Below, one piece after another: positions 10,030 to 20,585 of a stretch of DNA of 64,000 nt. Position 1 is the stretch's first letter; the number at the start of each line of letters is the position of its first letter. The stretch is from Rapana venosa (lineage: Eukaryota; Mollusca; Gastropoda; Neogastropoda; Muricidae), in the NCBI GenBank assembly GCA_028751875.1, contig CM054154.1, positions 59,491,279-59,555,278 of the forward strand. Direction: 5' to 3'. A model generated the notes under the pieces. It worked only from the letters and a program-made list of their open reading frames with translations. It was not told where the DNA came from and did not search any database. Made by a program: the position numbers and the translations under genes.

Positions 10030-11193
10030 TTAATTACTCATAGTATCAATAAAATTCTGTCTGAGTTTAAATGCAGCTAAAAGGAATTTGGCGAGATATA
10101 CTAGAGATGCTTGTGAATTGCAAGCTTGTACACTGACGAGTGCTTTGTCTAGGTTAACACCAACGTTAAGTTTGTACTGCTGTCTAATGTCCTGGTATAG
10201 GGGACATCTAAATACAAAGTGTCATTCATCTTCTTTCCTGTCTAGACATGCAGGGCATGTGGTATTCTCATTTGTAGGTGAAAAGCGATATTTGTGTACA
10301 TTCAACTGTGATACACCCATCCTGATTTGTACCAGGATATTTCTGTGTCCTTCAACGTATAGAATATCAACATAACGTTCTATCACAAATACGTGTTTAA
10401 TTCTACCATATATGGAAAATCGTGGGTTTGAATCCATGTGGTTTCGCCAATGGTAACAGTAACTGCTATGTAGCCTTTCTTTAAGCTCTTTCATAAAAGT
10501 CTTTTCATAGCCACATCCAAAGAGCCAGACCTGTTCAAACCCATTATCATAAAGAACATTCTTTAAGTGGGTTACCCATGTCACATGGCCTTTCTCATGG
10601 ATAGCTAATAACATTCTATATGCCTTTTGTGAATACCTCTCTTCAGGTTGTTTTAAGAGTCTTAGCCAGTATTTCACACATCTGGTAATAGCTGTAATCC
10701 ACAGTGGAAAACGGCCTACTTCACCATATACAACATTATTAACTGTTTTGTTTCTCACATGCAGGAATCTTTTACATGCATAGAGATGTACTTGTTCAAC
10801 TTGGCGATAAGCTTTATGTCCCCACACGTCAGGTGCAAACAGAACCAACAGAACAACTTGAGTATCAAAAAGCTTGAAGAACACATCAGGAGAATTACTA
10901 TCAATTTTTCTCAAAGTACACATGATATCATTCACACATTTTTTACCTTTAAGCTTTACTTCTTCCATGGCAGCTGTGAAACTATCTCTAGTAGAGAAGG
11001 TAAGACCTAAATACTTATATGAATTCACAACTTCCAATGAACTTTCATTCAAAAACCATTTTTCTCTAGCACCAAGAAAACCACCTTTCCTGAAAACAAT
11101 TATTTTAGATTTGTCTGTGTTCACCGTTAACTTTAATCTCTCAGTTTCCTTTTGCAGGTTATTCAGCTGATGCTGTAGGCCTACTACAGTCAT
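10030..11193 (-). pseudogene. LINE-C ORF2, distal part: end of RT, thumb and CCHC-like C-terminus
   Basis: An open frame from ATG (11191-11193) to TGA (10222-10224) gives 323 residues beginning at the codons just after the FADD box. LEVVNSYKYLGL is the conserved block before the thumb. GRFPLW and a region ending in CPACLDRKEDE are the typical distal parts of LINE ORF2. The TGA sits immediately before HFVFRCP, which supplies the His and Cys of a C-x2-C...H-x4-C motif, and the same frame continues 63 codons to TAA at 10030-10032. The TGA is therefore a premature stop, plausibly CGA to TGA. LINE-F at the other end of the window has homologous sequence here. The protein would normally be one piece with the upstream RT; the frame changes at the ATGA junction. 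Confidence 0.85.
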
Positions 11194-12530
11194 GCTAACA
11201 AGGTCAAATCGTCAGCAAATAACATCAGATACAGTTCGATCTCACTCGATTCAAGCATCACACCATGTCTACCTTTTAAGATCAATTCATTCGCCAGTTC
11301 ATTGATTAGTAGCGAAAATAATACTGGGCTTACAATACAACCCTGCTTCAACCCCTGTAAACATTCAAAGAAACTAGAATATCCAGTCTTACTCTGGCAC
11401 ATCACACACGCTCTAACATTTGAATACATTGCGCGAAGCATCCTAAACATTCTACCCTTAATACCTGCACGAAGCAGTACTGACCACAAAACATTACGGT
11501 TTACAGCATTATACGCTTTCTTAAAATCAATGAATGCTACATACAGTTTCCTGTGTTTAAGTAAATAGTTTTCTATCAATGCATTCAGAGTAAATACGTG
11601 ATCTATTGTTGAACGGCCTTTTCTAAAACCAGCCTGTGCTTCACAAATGGAACCATTCTGTTCTACCCACAAGGTCAATCTACTATTAATGATAGATGTA
11701 CATACTTTACTCAGAATACTTAAAAGAGATATACCCCTATAATTGTCTGGGTTATTAGTATCACCTTTCTTATGTAAGGCATATATTGCTGCTTCTGTCC
11801 AGTTTGAAGGGGAAAAGCCCTCAGCAAGTATGGCATTAAAATATTTTGACAGAAATGGCATACTTGTTTGTTGAGCATTTTTCAATATTTCAGCTAGAAT
11901 ACCATCTAGACCTGCTGCCTTTCTGCAATTCATATGGTCTATAGCTTTCCTAATTTCTCCTTCTGATATTTTAATGTCTAATATATTATCAAATGCCATT
12001 TCATCTATTTCACCATGAAAGACATTTTCATCATCGTTAACAAATCCATCATTGAAGACAGATTCGAAATGACGTAGCCACTCATCCTCTGAAATGTTAT
12101 TGGTGATCACACTACGTCCTCTGTGCTTACGAATTTCACCCCAGAACTGATTAGGATCATTCATAGAAGCAAGTATGTTATTGAGATTAGAGTTTCTATG
12201 TTCCCAGCTCTTTCTTTCCAAGCAAGGTCTTATATTCTTTTCTTACTTCTGCGTACTTCTTGTAGTCTTCGTTTGCTTTTGTTTTCCTACACTTTCTAAG
12301 ATGACTTCTTACCTCCCTTTTTTCATAAGGCACTCCTTATCAAACCACCTGGCCTGTTGTTGTTTAGGTTTTCCGATCACAAACTTTCTTTTCATAGACT
12401 CTGCTGCTTCATTTAACGCTTTAGTGAAAACACACACTGATTCCTCTAAACTACTATCAATTAACTCACTCGGGACAGCCAATTCTCTCCCTTGCTTTTC
12501 CCCACAGACGGCCCATTTGTAATGGTTTGT
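11190..12530 (-). pseudogene. LINE-C ORF2, reverse transcriptase core
   Basis: Reverse transcriptase copies the element RNA into the target. The open stretch 12221-11190 (343 residues, its first codon TTG, so not a true start) holds the RT palm motifs in order: KAAGLDGI, LHKKGD, NYRGISLLS, AGFRKGRSTIDHVF, FIDFKKAYNAV (motif A, catalytic Asp), LKQGCIVSPVLFSLLINE (motif B) and FADDLTLLA (motif C, catalytic DD). The catalytic residues are intact. The frame ends four residues after FADD-LT in ATGA, where the distal frame begins. N-terminal to it, 12530-12309 in another frame holds the linker (LEESVCVFTKALNEAAESM, ARWFDKEC). The link between them around 12220-12310 needs one more frame change. Sequence quality here is good, so these look like real mutations. 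Confidence 0.88.
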
Positions 12531-12934
12531 AAAAAAATCATAAAAAATACAAAACACAAAGTAAGAAAATGAAATTTTCTGAACTTTTGTATAACATACT
12601 GGGTTAGTACATATATAAAAATCGAAGCTCTCACTTTATTAAAACGCCGTCATGGAGACCTAATCTGATCCCTTCTATTTTGCTTCTGACACATATGCAA
12701 AGATACTGGGCATGTCAGCTACTCTCTACAACTGCGAACAAAGAGCTCGGAACACACAGAATCACCCGACAATGCACTGCATTTGACGTTGGACAGGCTC
12801 ACGAAGCTATGTTTAGCTGCACGAGTCATAGTATCATGCGGCCGCCACGTGAAAAATCTGCAAACAGCAAATCCGCTATAGCGGCGAGTCGTCCGAAACC
12901 GTGGCTTTACACCGATCCGCTATAGCAGACAGCC
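12481..12934. other. Probable insertion splitting LINE-C ORF2
   Basis: Endonuclease-side coding ends near 12940 and RT-side coding is recognisable from about 12510 down, with unrelated sequence between. The 7-mer GACAGCC lies at 12474-12480 and again at 12928-12934, so it could be a target-site duplication around a 454-base insert. The insert carries the 12-base palindrome CCGCTATAGCGG near 12876 and a second GATCCGCTATAGC near 12914. Terminal inverted repeats are not evident. Exact edges are uncertain because the frames on the two sides do not join cleanly when the insert is removed. Confidence 0.4.
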
Positions 12935-13640
12935 GTCCTCTGAGAGTTAAGGTGATGGCTCTTTCTAACTGAACCGTAAAGTTTTCAGACTGCACATTAT
13001 TGCTAAAAGTTGCAGCCTGGTTTTGTGACCAAATTACCTTTTCCACGGTAACAGGGGAGTCCACAGAAACTTGAGTGCATGAATCACTTATTGTGCAGTA
13101 CAATTCCACTGGCATGTGGTCTGATTCAATTTTATCAGCTATGATCATTCTGTAAAAGATTACACAGATATCAAAACTAACCAAAAAATAATCTACAACA
13201 CTGTGCCCGTATTCAGACAAATAGGTAGAATTTCCTGAATTATCAAGGCCTGGACACCCATTAAGTAGTTTTAGATTGAAGCAAGCACACATATCAAGCA
13301 GTTTTTTACCAAAATCATTGATAACCAGACCCTGAGATAATCTACTACTCTCAAAAGTTACTGGTTTATCAAAAATGTCTAAATAATCATCTGAAGCAGA
13401 CCTGGGATTCTGGACTTGCAGGTTACCAGTACGAGCATTAAAGTCACCATTACAAAGAAGGTGAACATTGTCCTAAGTAGATAGCAGATCACCAATTTGT
13501 CTTTCAATGTCCAATATATGACAATCAGACTCAGCCTGATCATAAAACGGGCTGCCATATGGAGGTATGTATGTGCATAAGTATATAATGTCTTTTGGGC
13601 TACCAAGCAGGTGTCTAGACAATTTGCACTTTTCTGAAAT
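12935..13640 (-). pseudogene. LINE-C ORF2, APE-type endonuclease (N-terminus missing)
   Basis: The APE-like endonuclease nicks the target DNA. Recognisable blocks in one frame are IYLCTYIPPYGSPFYD (about 13600-13540), then CNGDFNARTG (about 13455-13425, catalytic Asp/Asn), YGHSVVDYFLVS (about 13215-13180) and ESDHMPVEL (about 13125-13100, the SDH motif with catalytic His). An in-frame TAG at 13473-13475 interrupts it between the YIPP and GDFNAR blocks. Only ~125 bases separate it from the ORF1 stop, while LINE-F has about 100 more residues before its equivalent segment. The N-terminal part, including the first catalytic Asn and Glu, therefore seems deleted. The element cannot make a working endonuclease from this copy. 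Confidence 0.85.
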
Positions 13641-13765
13641 CTGCTGTGGATTTTCGGAAGTACGTGACCCGTTCCTGGAAGTCCTGGTCAGTGGACAAGC
13701 TCCCTTTCTTGTTAAAGTGGGTGCAGGCTTTTTGGCTCTGTGTGAGGGAACAGTTCTGTTTGCTG

Positions 13766-14794
13766 TCAGGGCTGGGAAGTCACTTGGTGATAGGCAGTAT
13801 GAATATTGCCCTGGTTATCCTGTGTCTGATGTAATGTCACTGTCACGATTTTGCTTTCTACCACTAGCATGGTATGTTCTGCCATGCCCAAGTGTTGGGT
13901 TTTGCTGTGACTCTTATACCATGGTTGGCCCACTTTCTGGATAGTCTCACTTTGGAGATCATAGGTATAAACAGCTTCATGTGTAATCAGCTTGTCATAC
14001 CGTAGAGATGACTTCAGTCCTTTCTCTCTGAACTGACGATATAGAGGGATGAGTTCCTTCCTCTTCTGTTGAATGTTTTCTGAGAAATCCTCCTTCACAA
14101 AGATGTGCTGGAAACCCTTACATTTCTTCAGCTTATGAGCATTCCGGAGCACTAGCAACTTTTGAAGGCGAGACTGGAACTTTACAGCGATGGCTCTGCC
14201 AGACCTGTAGATGCGGTCAAAGTGCTCTTCTATGCCCATCCCAACCTGCACTGTTTCCAGGATCTTTTCCTCACCGGCTGTCAGGAAGTTGGCACCCTCC
14301 TGCAGTGGAAGCCCAAAGAAGAGGTTGTTTCTTCTACTTTGATTGTCCAAGTGGTCACATTTGCCTGAAAAGGCACTGACCGTCTCCCTCAGGCTGTGTA
14401 CTTCTGACTGCAAGAAGTGGCATTGCTCTTCAAGCATTTTGTGACTGTTGATGAGCTGAGCTTGCTGTTCTTCTAACTGACACAGACGGAGGTCAATTTT
14501 CTTCTCCACACTGGACAGTTTCTTTTCCATAGTTAGGAAATGTTTTTCAACATTTTGCTCATGACGAATACTGTTTGACTCCATCCTTGATACAGCATCC
14601 TGCAAAGTCTGGGCCATATCTGCATGTAGTCGGGCAAGTGGATTCTCTCCTGCATGAAAACTATCATGAAGAATGGATGATGTGTTGCTCTCACAGTATG
14701 CATGTAGAGGAGAGAAGGATTGCTGTCCGTACCCCACACGCTGACCAGGGCCTCTGGAAGGTGGAGATGGTTTCCGTTTGTACCCCCTCCCCAA
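13766..14794 (-). CDS. LINE-C ORF1: coiled-coil RNA-binding protein (intact frame)
   Basis: A 342-codon open frame that fits the ORF1 nucleic-acid chaperone of LINEs, which coats element RNA as a trimer. The first ~40 residues are basic and Pro/Gly-rich (GRGYKRKPSPPSRGPGQRVG). Residues about 55-155 are a long coiled coil (MEKKLSSVEKKIDLRLCQLE). LDNQSRRNNLFFGLP, starting near residue 150, marks the start of the RRM-like domain of the transposase-22/L1 ORF1 type. DRIYRSGRAIAVKF and FVKEDFSENIQQKRKELIP belong to that domain and the C-terminal domain, and LRYDKLI is the usual end block. The first codon is TTG, so translation likely starts upstream. NPGPT precedes it in frame, which places the start in the 2A-like leader after one frame change. 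The ~55 residues after LRYDKL are unlike known ORF1 and may be linker. Confidence 0.85.
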   Translation of the reverse strand: MGRGYKRKPSPPSRGPGQRVGYGQQSFSPLHAYCESNTSSILHDSFHAGENPLARLHADMAQTLQDAVSRMESNSIRHEQNVEKHFLTMEKKLSSVEKKIDLRLCQLEEQQAQLINSHKMLEEQCHFLQSEVHSLRETVSAFSGKCDHLDNQSRRNNLFFGLPLQEGANFLTAGEEKILETVQVGMGIEEHFDRIYRSGRAIAVKFQSRLQKLLVLRNAHKLKKCKGFQHIFVKEDFSENIQQKRKELIPLYRQFREKGLKSSLRYDKLITHEAVYTYDLQSETIQKVGQPWYKSHSKTQHLGMAEHTMLVVESKIVTVTLHQTQDNQGNIHTAYHQVTSQP

Positions 14795-14797
14795 TGT

Positions 14798-14862
14798 AGG
14801 ACCAGGGTTAGGCTCTCATCACCACAAATCATCAGGAAGCACGAAAGGAAAACAATAGTCAT
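14798..14862 (-). other. Decayed 2A-like leader in front of LINE-C ORF1
   Basis: From ATG at 14860-14862 the minus strand reads MTIVFLSCFLMICGDES, a short hydrophobic leader ending in Gly-Asp...Glu-Ser. Two bases later, in the ORF1 frame, come codons for Asn-Pro-Gly-Pro-Thr (14809-14795), leading straight into ORF1. Compared with the consensus G-D-x-E-x-N-P-G-P, one codon is missing between Asp and Glu and two bases are extra before Asn. The motif is therefore present but split over two frames. The arrangement of short hydrophobic leader, 2A and basic ORF1 start matches LINE-B. Confidence 0.7.
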
Positions 14863-15324
14863 TGTGATAGCAGTTCCGTATATTGCCCCTGCACTGGCAG
14901 AAACTATGTACCTAAATTTCTGTCGTGGGTCAGTTTTCACTGTCTGCAGAAACCTAACTGTAGCAAGAGAAAGAAATTCATAGTGCAGACTCTGTACTAC
15001 ATGTTGAACATCAACATATGCTGGACACTTGCTCCAAAACTATTGAGCTGCTCATGATTAATAGCAGGAGTGCAGCAACACAGCACTGCTAACACCACTG
15101 CCACACACAGTGTCCTCACACCACTCACTGGCCAGCACAACACAAGCTGGTGTCTACGTGCAGCCACACAGTCTAGTATACCTTTGTACATCAAGTTTTG
15201 ATATGTCCAATAAAACTGGCCAAAGGCGACTCTTGCTGATAAATTTTGTACTGGCATGATCACAAAGACATGAGGAAACTTAAGCTAGCTGTGTTGTAGT
15301 TTAGGCCTAGCCAATAGGCTAATC
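14863..15324 (-). other. LINE-C 5' region
   Basis: About 460 bases between the upstream (TC)n tract and the leader ATG. One frame is open from near 15050 into the 2A leader without an ATG, and another (15263-14997) is open but unrecognised. Probably the 5' untranslated region with an internal promoter; no motif identified. Confidence 0.5.
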
Positions 15325-15355
15325 GAGAGAGAGAGAGAGAGAGAGAGTCGAGAGA

Positions 15356-15435
<80 letters not shown>
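15325..15435. repeat. (GA)n microsatellite 4, at the 5' end of LINE-C
   Basis: Long GA tract with a few interruptions near its start. In LINE-C orientation it is the (TC)n sequence directly upstream of the element. Confidence 0.95.
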
Positions 15436-15437
<2 letters not shown>

Positions 15438-17030
15438 CGTAACTAACGGAAATCTTTCTGAAGATTTTACAGCCTCCTGGTGATCAGCAATGTTTTTGTG
15501 TGACGGTCAAAACGCTGTTCTGTAATTAGGGCATCCTCCTTTAGTGAAGGCATTGATCTTTCCATGTTTGATACACAGCCAGCTGAAAGCCTACTGCATG
15601 CCATGATCACTGTTCTCAAGCCAGGGCTACTTGTCTGGCCAGATCTACCAGCTCTGAACCTGCTGGCCGCTGGTCTGCTATCTCCTCAATGATCTCTGTC
15701 CCAATCACATCACTTGTTTCTGGAGTACAAGGCTTCATGGATTATGATGTAAACGAAGAGGGCAACAGAGCAGGAGAAGCCAGCTTTATTATAAAGATGG
15801 TTTGTAGGCACGAATCAGAGAATCTTGCCCCCTTGGGGTAGCCTAGCAACGTAACGACAGCTGCAGGAACTGACAAGGACGAACTACATACAGCCTCTGT
15901 GCTTGGTCAAAAGTGAGGCGCTTAGCCAATCAGAAGCATCATCAGAGAACTTCAGCAGAAGTAGCGCTTAATTAAAAAAAATATACAAACGGCAGTTGTG
16001 ATGGTGCACTGTTTGTTCAAAAACGCACTGTCCAGGATTTTTTTGCGTCTGTTAGGGCGCACTGCCCATATCGTTTTATGGCAATTTTTTTTAAATGCGG
16101 GAATCCCGCAAGGGCGCACTCTAGAATCAACACTGATGTATGCTGCTGGACATGATGTGAAAACATCAGAAATGTGTGCTTTTTATGCTATGTTTGTGTA
16201 CGTGCGAGCGAGCGGACATGCGGTACCTGCATGTGTTTATCAAGTTTATTATACTACTTACTAGATATTCAAATACGAAAACAAAATTATTATTGCATAC
16301 CAGTAGAAAAAACCCATACATATAGCCATTTAGAATGCATGCACACAAAATGTACACACAGAATGCACACACATTCTACTGACACTTGATAGCAAACAAA
16401 AACAAAGGTTTTTCTTTTCTAACACACAGTGTGTCAAACTCACTAAAAATTCACATGAGAATTATCAGCAAATTAAAAACTGCCTCTGAAAATACAGACA
16501 ACTGAATAAAAAATAAAACAGTGAAAAAATCTGGGAGGGGGGGGGGGAGGGGGGGGGTGCATACTGAGTAACCCTAGTCAAAGAACAAACTGCAAAACAG
16601 AAATAAAGGCAATATTCTATGCTTGCTAAGTTCCAACAACACATAACTTTAATAGGAAAAGAATCGTCAGCGACATTCCCAAAACATATATAAATTGATG
16701 GAAAATGTAGCTATTCACGTCTGTCTACCTTCGGCTCGCAGTTTATAACACTGTGCACTGTTACGTTGTCACCAAACTTTCTAAGGTTGACACATCAATG
16801 ACAATATTCTGCGATCGTTTGAAGAGTTGCAGCTTGCGATTTGGTTTATTTTTCTTGCGCAACAGGTCGTTATCATAACTAGTGTCGGTGCCAGCCATTG
16901 ATACACGTTTTATGGAGAAAAATTTCCATTATCACATCAGAGAAGTAAACGAGTAGCTATTGACGACATCGCAAGTTGATGTGAAACGGCAGGGGCAAAT
17001 CTCACCCTTCACTGGCGATCGACAGGTTTC
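15436..17030. other. Unique-looking sequence without a recognised gene
   Basis: Normal-texture, moderately AT-rich DNA. Open frames are under 90 codons and match nothing I know. A G-rich run lies at 16531-16558. The end of this stretch, around 17030, is where texture changes abruptly to homopolymer-rich. Confidence 0.6.
16531..16558. repeat. G-rich run
   Basis: About 27 bases of G with two A interruptions; a possible quadruplex former. Confidence 0.8.
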
Positions 17031-20000
17031 CTAAATTTTCCGGGGGTTTCCCCCCTTTTCCATTTTTCAATTTTTCGTTTCTTTGGTTTGGGATCCCCCC
17101 TTGAACCCCAAAAACCCCCTTTTTGGAAAATTTTTGAAAATTTTTAAAAATTTTCGGGGAAAAAAAACTTTGAAAAAACCCGGGGGGTCCGCCCCGGGCT
17201 TTGGTTTCAATGGGAAAAGGGAAAAAGGGCTTCTTGAAAAACGAAAAATGAAATTTTTTTAAAAAACTGCGACCAAGGGAAAAAAAACTTTGAAATTTGG
17301 TAACTTTCCAATCTTTTAATAATTTTATTTTGTTTTTCTTTTGACGGAACCCTTACCCTCTATCACAAGGGGTTTTTGGAACTTAAAAAAAACCCCCGGT
17401 TTTTTTCCCCCCTTTCTTTTTTTCCTTGATTTCTTTTTTATTATTTTTTAATTTATTATTTCACACTTTTTCCCCGGGATTTTTTTACGGGTTTTAAATT
17501 TTTTTAATTCATTGTCTGAAAAATTTTAACATTTTTTTTTTGGGGAAATATTTGTTTTTTTTTTATAGTTTTAACCCTCCTACTCCCCGGCCTTTTTCCT
17601 TCTCTTACCTTTCCCAACTGTAAAACCAAGAAAATTTTCTGCAGGGGCCCCTTTCCCCGGGATTCCACCTATTTTTGCCCTTTTAAAAAAAATTTAAAAA
17701 ACCCGGGAATAAATGGGGAACAGTCTACTTTAAAAACTTTCTGTTACTTTTTTAATTGGTGAAATAAAAATCCAATTTTTCCCTTCGTTTGACCTTTTGT
17801 GTTGTTTTTTGGTTGGGGGAATGCTAAAGGCGAGAGGTTGGGTTTGGTTTGTTGGGCTCGGGGGTTTTTGCAATAAATTAAAAAAAAATTTGACAAATTT
17901 CAAGAGGAAAAGGGGGAAATGGTAAAGTGAAAAAAATTTAAAATCAAAACAGAAAAATAAGTAATAGTTTCAGATAATATTAAGAATAACAAAAATCACA
18001 CTCACAAACAAGCATCCCAGTCTGACGAACAAACAGCCATTGAAATCAGGTCAGGTTTTTTCCAAATTTTTTAATTTTGCATTTCGTCAGTGAAAAACAG
18101 AAAAAAAAACCCCCATCTACTACCCACGGTCACTAAAATAAATTTTCCCAATTTCTGGAGCCAAATTTTTTCCACGAAATTTTTTAAAATTTTAAGCCAT
18201 CACATCAATCCCCCCCTGGGCAGGTTTCTTGTTTACCCCAACTGTCAAGTCATTTTCTTTCCTAAAATCCCCAAATAAACACAGCACATCGTTCCACTCT
18301 GCACCCTTTGAATCCTCTGTTTCCTTCTAAGTCCTTTCCCACCCCACATAAGTTCAGATTCTGCCATTATTTTCACAAAAAAATCCTCCAAAAATTTGTT
18401 AAAAGCAGTCACCATATTGAGAAAGCCCCCTCCAAAAATTTTTATTTCGATGACTTCCCGTAAAATGGGGAAAAATCCCCCAAAAAAATCGATAAAAATT
18501 TAAGCAAAAATTTTGCAAATGGCGCAGTACCTATCTGGGAGCTCACTGTCAAAAGCGAAAAGGGGGTTGAAAACCAAGAAATATAAAAAAGCGCAAAGGA
18601 GACGGGGGATGTCCCCAGGTTCCGCGGGCAAACCCGCCCGGGTTTTCTCATCAAGTAAAGAGGGGGGGTCAACCCCAGCCCGGGAAAATTAGGAGTTTTA
18701 ACACACAGTTTGTGTTAGAAAAAAAAAAACTTTTTTTTTTTGCTGCATTGCCCAACAAATGTGTGTGCATTCTGTTGTAAACTTTGTGTTTTGTGTTCCC
18801 TGCATTAAAAAATACTATATTTTTTTTTTTTTTTCATGATATCCCAATAAAATTTTTTTTTTTTTATTTAATATCTATAATAGTATAAAAAATTTTTTAA
18901 AAACACAATGCAAAATTCCATGTCCACTAAACTCGCACATGCAAAAGCTTTTCATAAGCTTTCCACCACACCTCTTTCCCACAACATATTTCTTCCCTCC
19001 CCCTTTTTTCTTTTCAGCTCTTTTTTCCAAACTCTCTTGTTTTTTTTCCTTTTTTCCCCCACATTTTTATTTTTTTGCCCCCCTGCTTTTATTCCCACAC
19101 ATTTTATTATTTTTGTCTGTCTCACAATATAATAAAAATTTAATAAAAAATAAAAAAATCAACATTAAAAAGCTGAGATGAACTTTATAACAAGGAAGAG
19201 TCGGAAAGCATTTGGAGGTGAGGTATTTTTCCTGCAACACGGGCTTGCGGGCTTGATTTTGTGGCGGGGAGCAATGCAGAAGGGGTTTTGAGAAAAATTT
19301 CAAAAATTCTCAGAGTAAAAAAACCCACCCACTAAAAAATCATCTGCCGGGGCCCAAAGAGACCCGGGGGAAAATAAACCTGTAAGGCATGGGGAGGGAA
19401 AACCCATACCCCGGGCAGGCATGGGGGGGTTAAAGCCCCGGGAAATCTCCTAAAAAGGTATTCTTAAGAAAAACTGTCAAAAACACCAGTATTTTTGGGC
19501 CTATTGTTTTTTTAAACCATCAAAATATTTTTTTTTAATGTTTAATCATGATTTTATTGAAAAAATTTAAATTAAAACTAAATTTTTAGGGGCATTTTTC
19601 TCAAAAGGGGGGTTTTTTAAAGCGGGTCATTTTTTTGGGCCCCCCTTTTGTAATTTCGGGACCTAAGAAAAATAAATCCAATGAAATTTGGCATCGGGTT
19701 TTAAAAAACATCGCTGATGCAATGAAGTTTTGAGCTCTGTAGCTGTGATATTTTTTAAATACCAAATGATATAAACAAAAAAAACGGATAAAGTTTTTGG
19801 GCAATTTGGAGAAGACAAAAAAACAGAAAAAGAGATCGGTGTAAAATAGGTTTTTTGGGTATAATGCGTTTGGGGCCCCAAAATCACCAAAAGTGAAAAA
19901 CCCTTTAAAACAAAACAAAACAAAACAAAAACAGAAAACACTATTTTTTTAAACTAAACCCAAACTTTTTTTGATGATTGCACACAGTGATATCAAATCA

Positions 20001-20585
20001 AACGGGAAAAATTATCAACACCATTATGAAAATGAAATTTTTTTGAAACAGCAGGGGGCTAAACATTGACCCTTTTTTTTTTTAAAAAAATTTTACCACT
20101 TTAAATAAATTTCTTTTGGACCACATCTTCAAACTTGGCACAGAAAACCATATTAATACACTTGGGTTGTACCTTTTTCCCATGAAGAACCCTTTACTAT
20201 TTTCCTGAGAAAAAAAATTTTTGCTAAAAGTGATGCAGTGGGTCCCCCTTTAAGTTAAACTGATATTTCCTTATCATACAACATGTGATAATTTGGTTAT
20301 TCAAAAAAAATGGATCGTGTCCCGCACGGGTACTGATGGGTTTTTGTAAAAACCAAGAAGCCCAACAAGTTCCCTTGTAAAAAAATTTTCCCGGGCTCTC
20401 TCCCCAAAAAGATATGTCCCCAACAAAAGAAACGCCACCCACAAAATTTTTTGTTTTTTTTCCCTGTGCTTGTGAACTGTGTGGTGTGTGGAGGGTTTTG
20501 GCATACTGAAAAACGTGCAGAGGCTGAAAAATTTTACACTTTAAGGCAGGGCTGCTACCCCTCACCCACTTTTTTCAACATTTTC
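17031..20585. other. No recognisable gene; homopolymer-rich sequence
   Basis: Long A, T, C and G runs throughout with many TTTTTT, CCCC and AAAA blocks. Open frames on both strands (for example minus 18442-18672 and 19601-19918) are low in complexity and unrecognised. A minus-strand frame at 20224-20565 is the longest but matches nothing I know. Confidence 0.55.

Larger units (their letters stand above)
9847..15324 (-). mobile_element. LINE-C: near full-length non-LTR retrotransposon
   Basis: A ~5.5-kb element on the minus strand, bordered by (TC)n at both ends in its own orientation. In order: 5' region (15324-14863), hydrophobic leader with a decayed 2A-like motif (14862-14798), ORF1 (14794-13766), then ORF2 with APE endonuclease (about 13640-12935), RT (about 12530-11190, continuing in another frame to 10222) and a CCHC-like C-terminus ending at 10030, then a ~180-base 3' untranslated region. 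ORF2 is disabled by a missing endonuclease N-terminus, an in-frame TAG, a ~450-base insertion, at least two frameshifts and a late TGA. The ORF1 type (coiled coil plus RRM-like domain) and the APE-RT order suggest the L1/Tx1 or CR1-like LINE groups. The (TC)n borders suggest insertion into a TC microsatellite, a specificity known for some Tx1-group and R1-clade elements. I see no target-site duplication outside the repeat, as expected when the target is itself repetitive. Confidence 0.85.

Noticed and set aside
14533..14940. 135-codon minus-strand frame overlapping ORF1
   Set aside because: Only its first part (the leader with GDES) is meaningful. After the frame change at the 2A motif the true coding frame is ORF1, and the rest is out-of-frame shadow.
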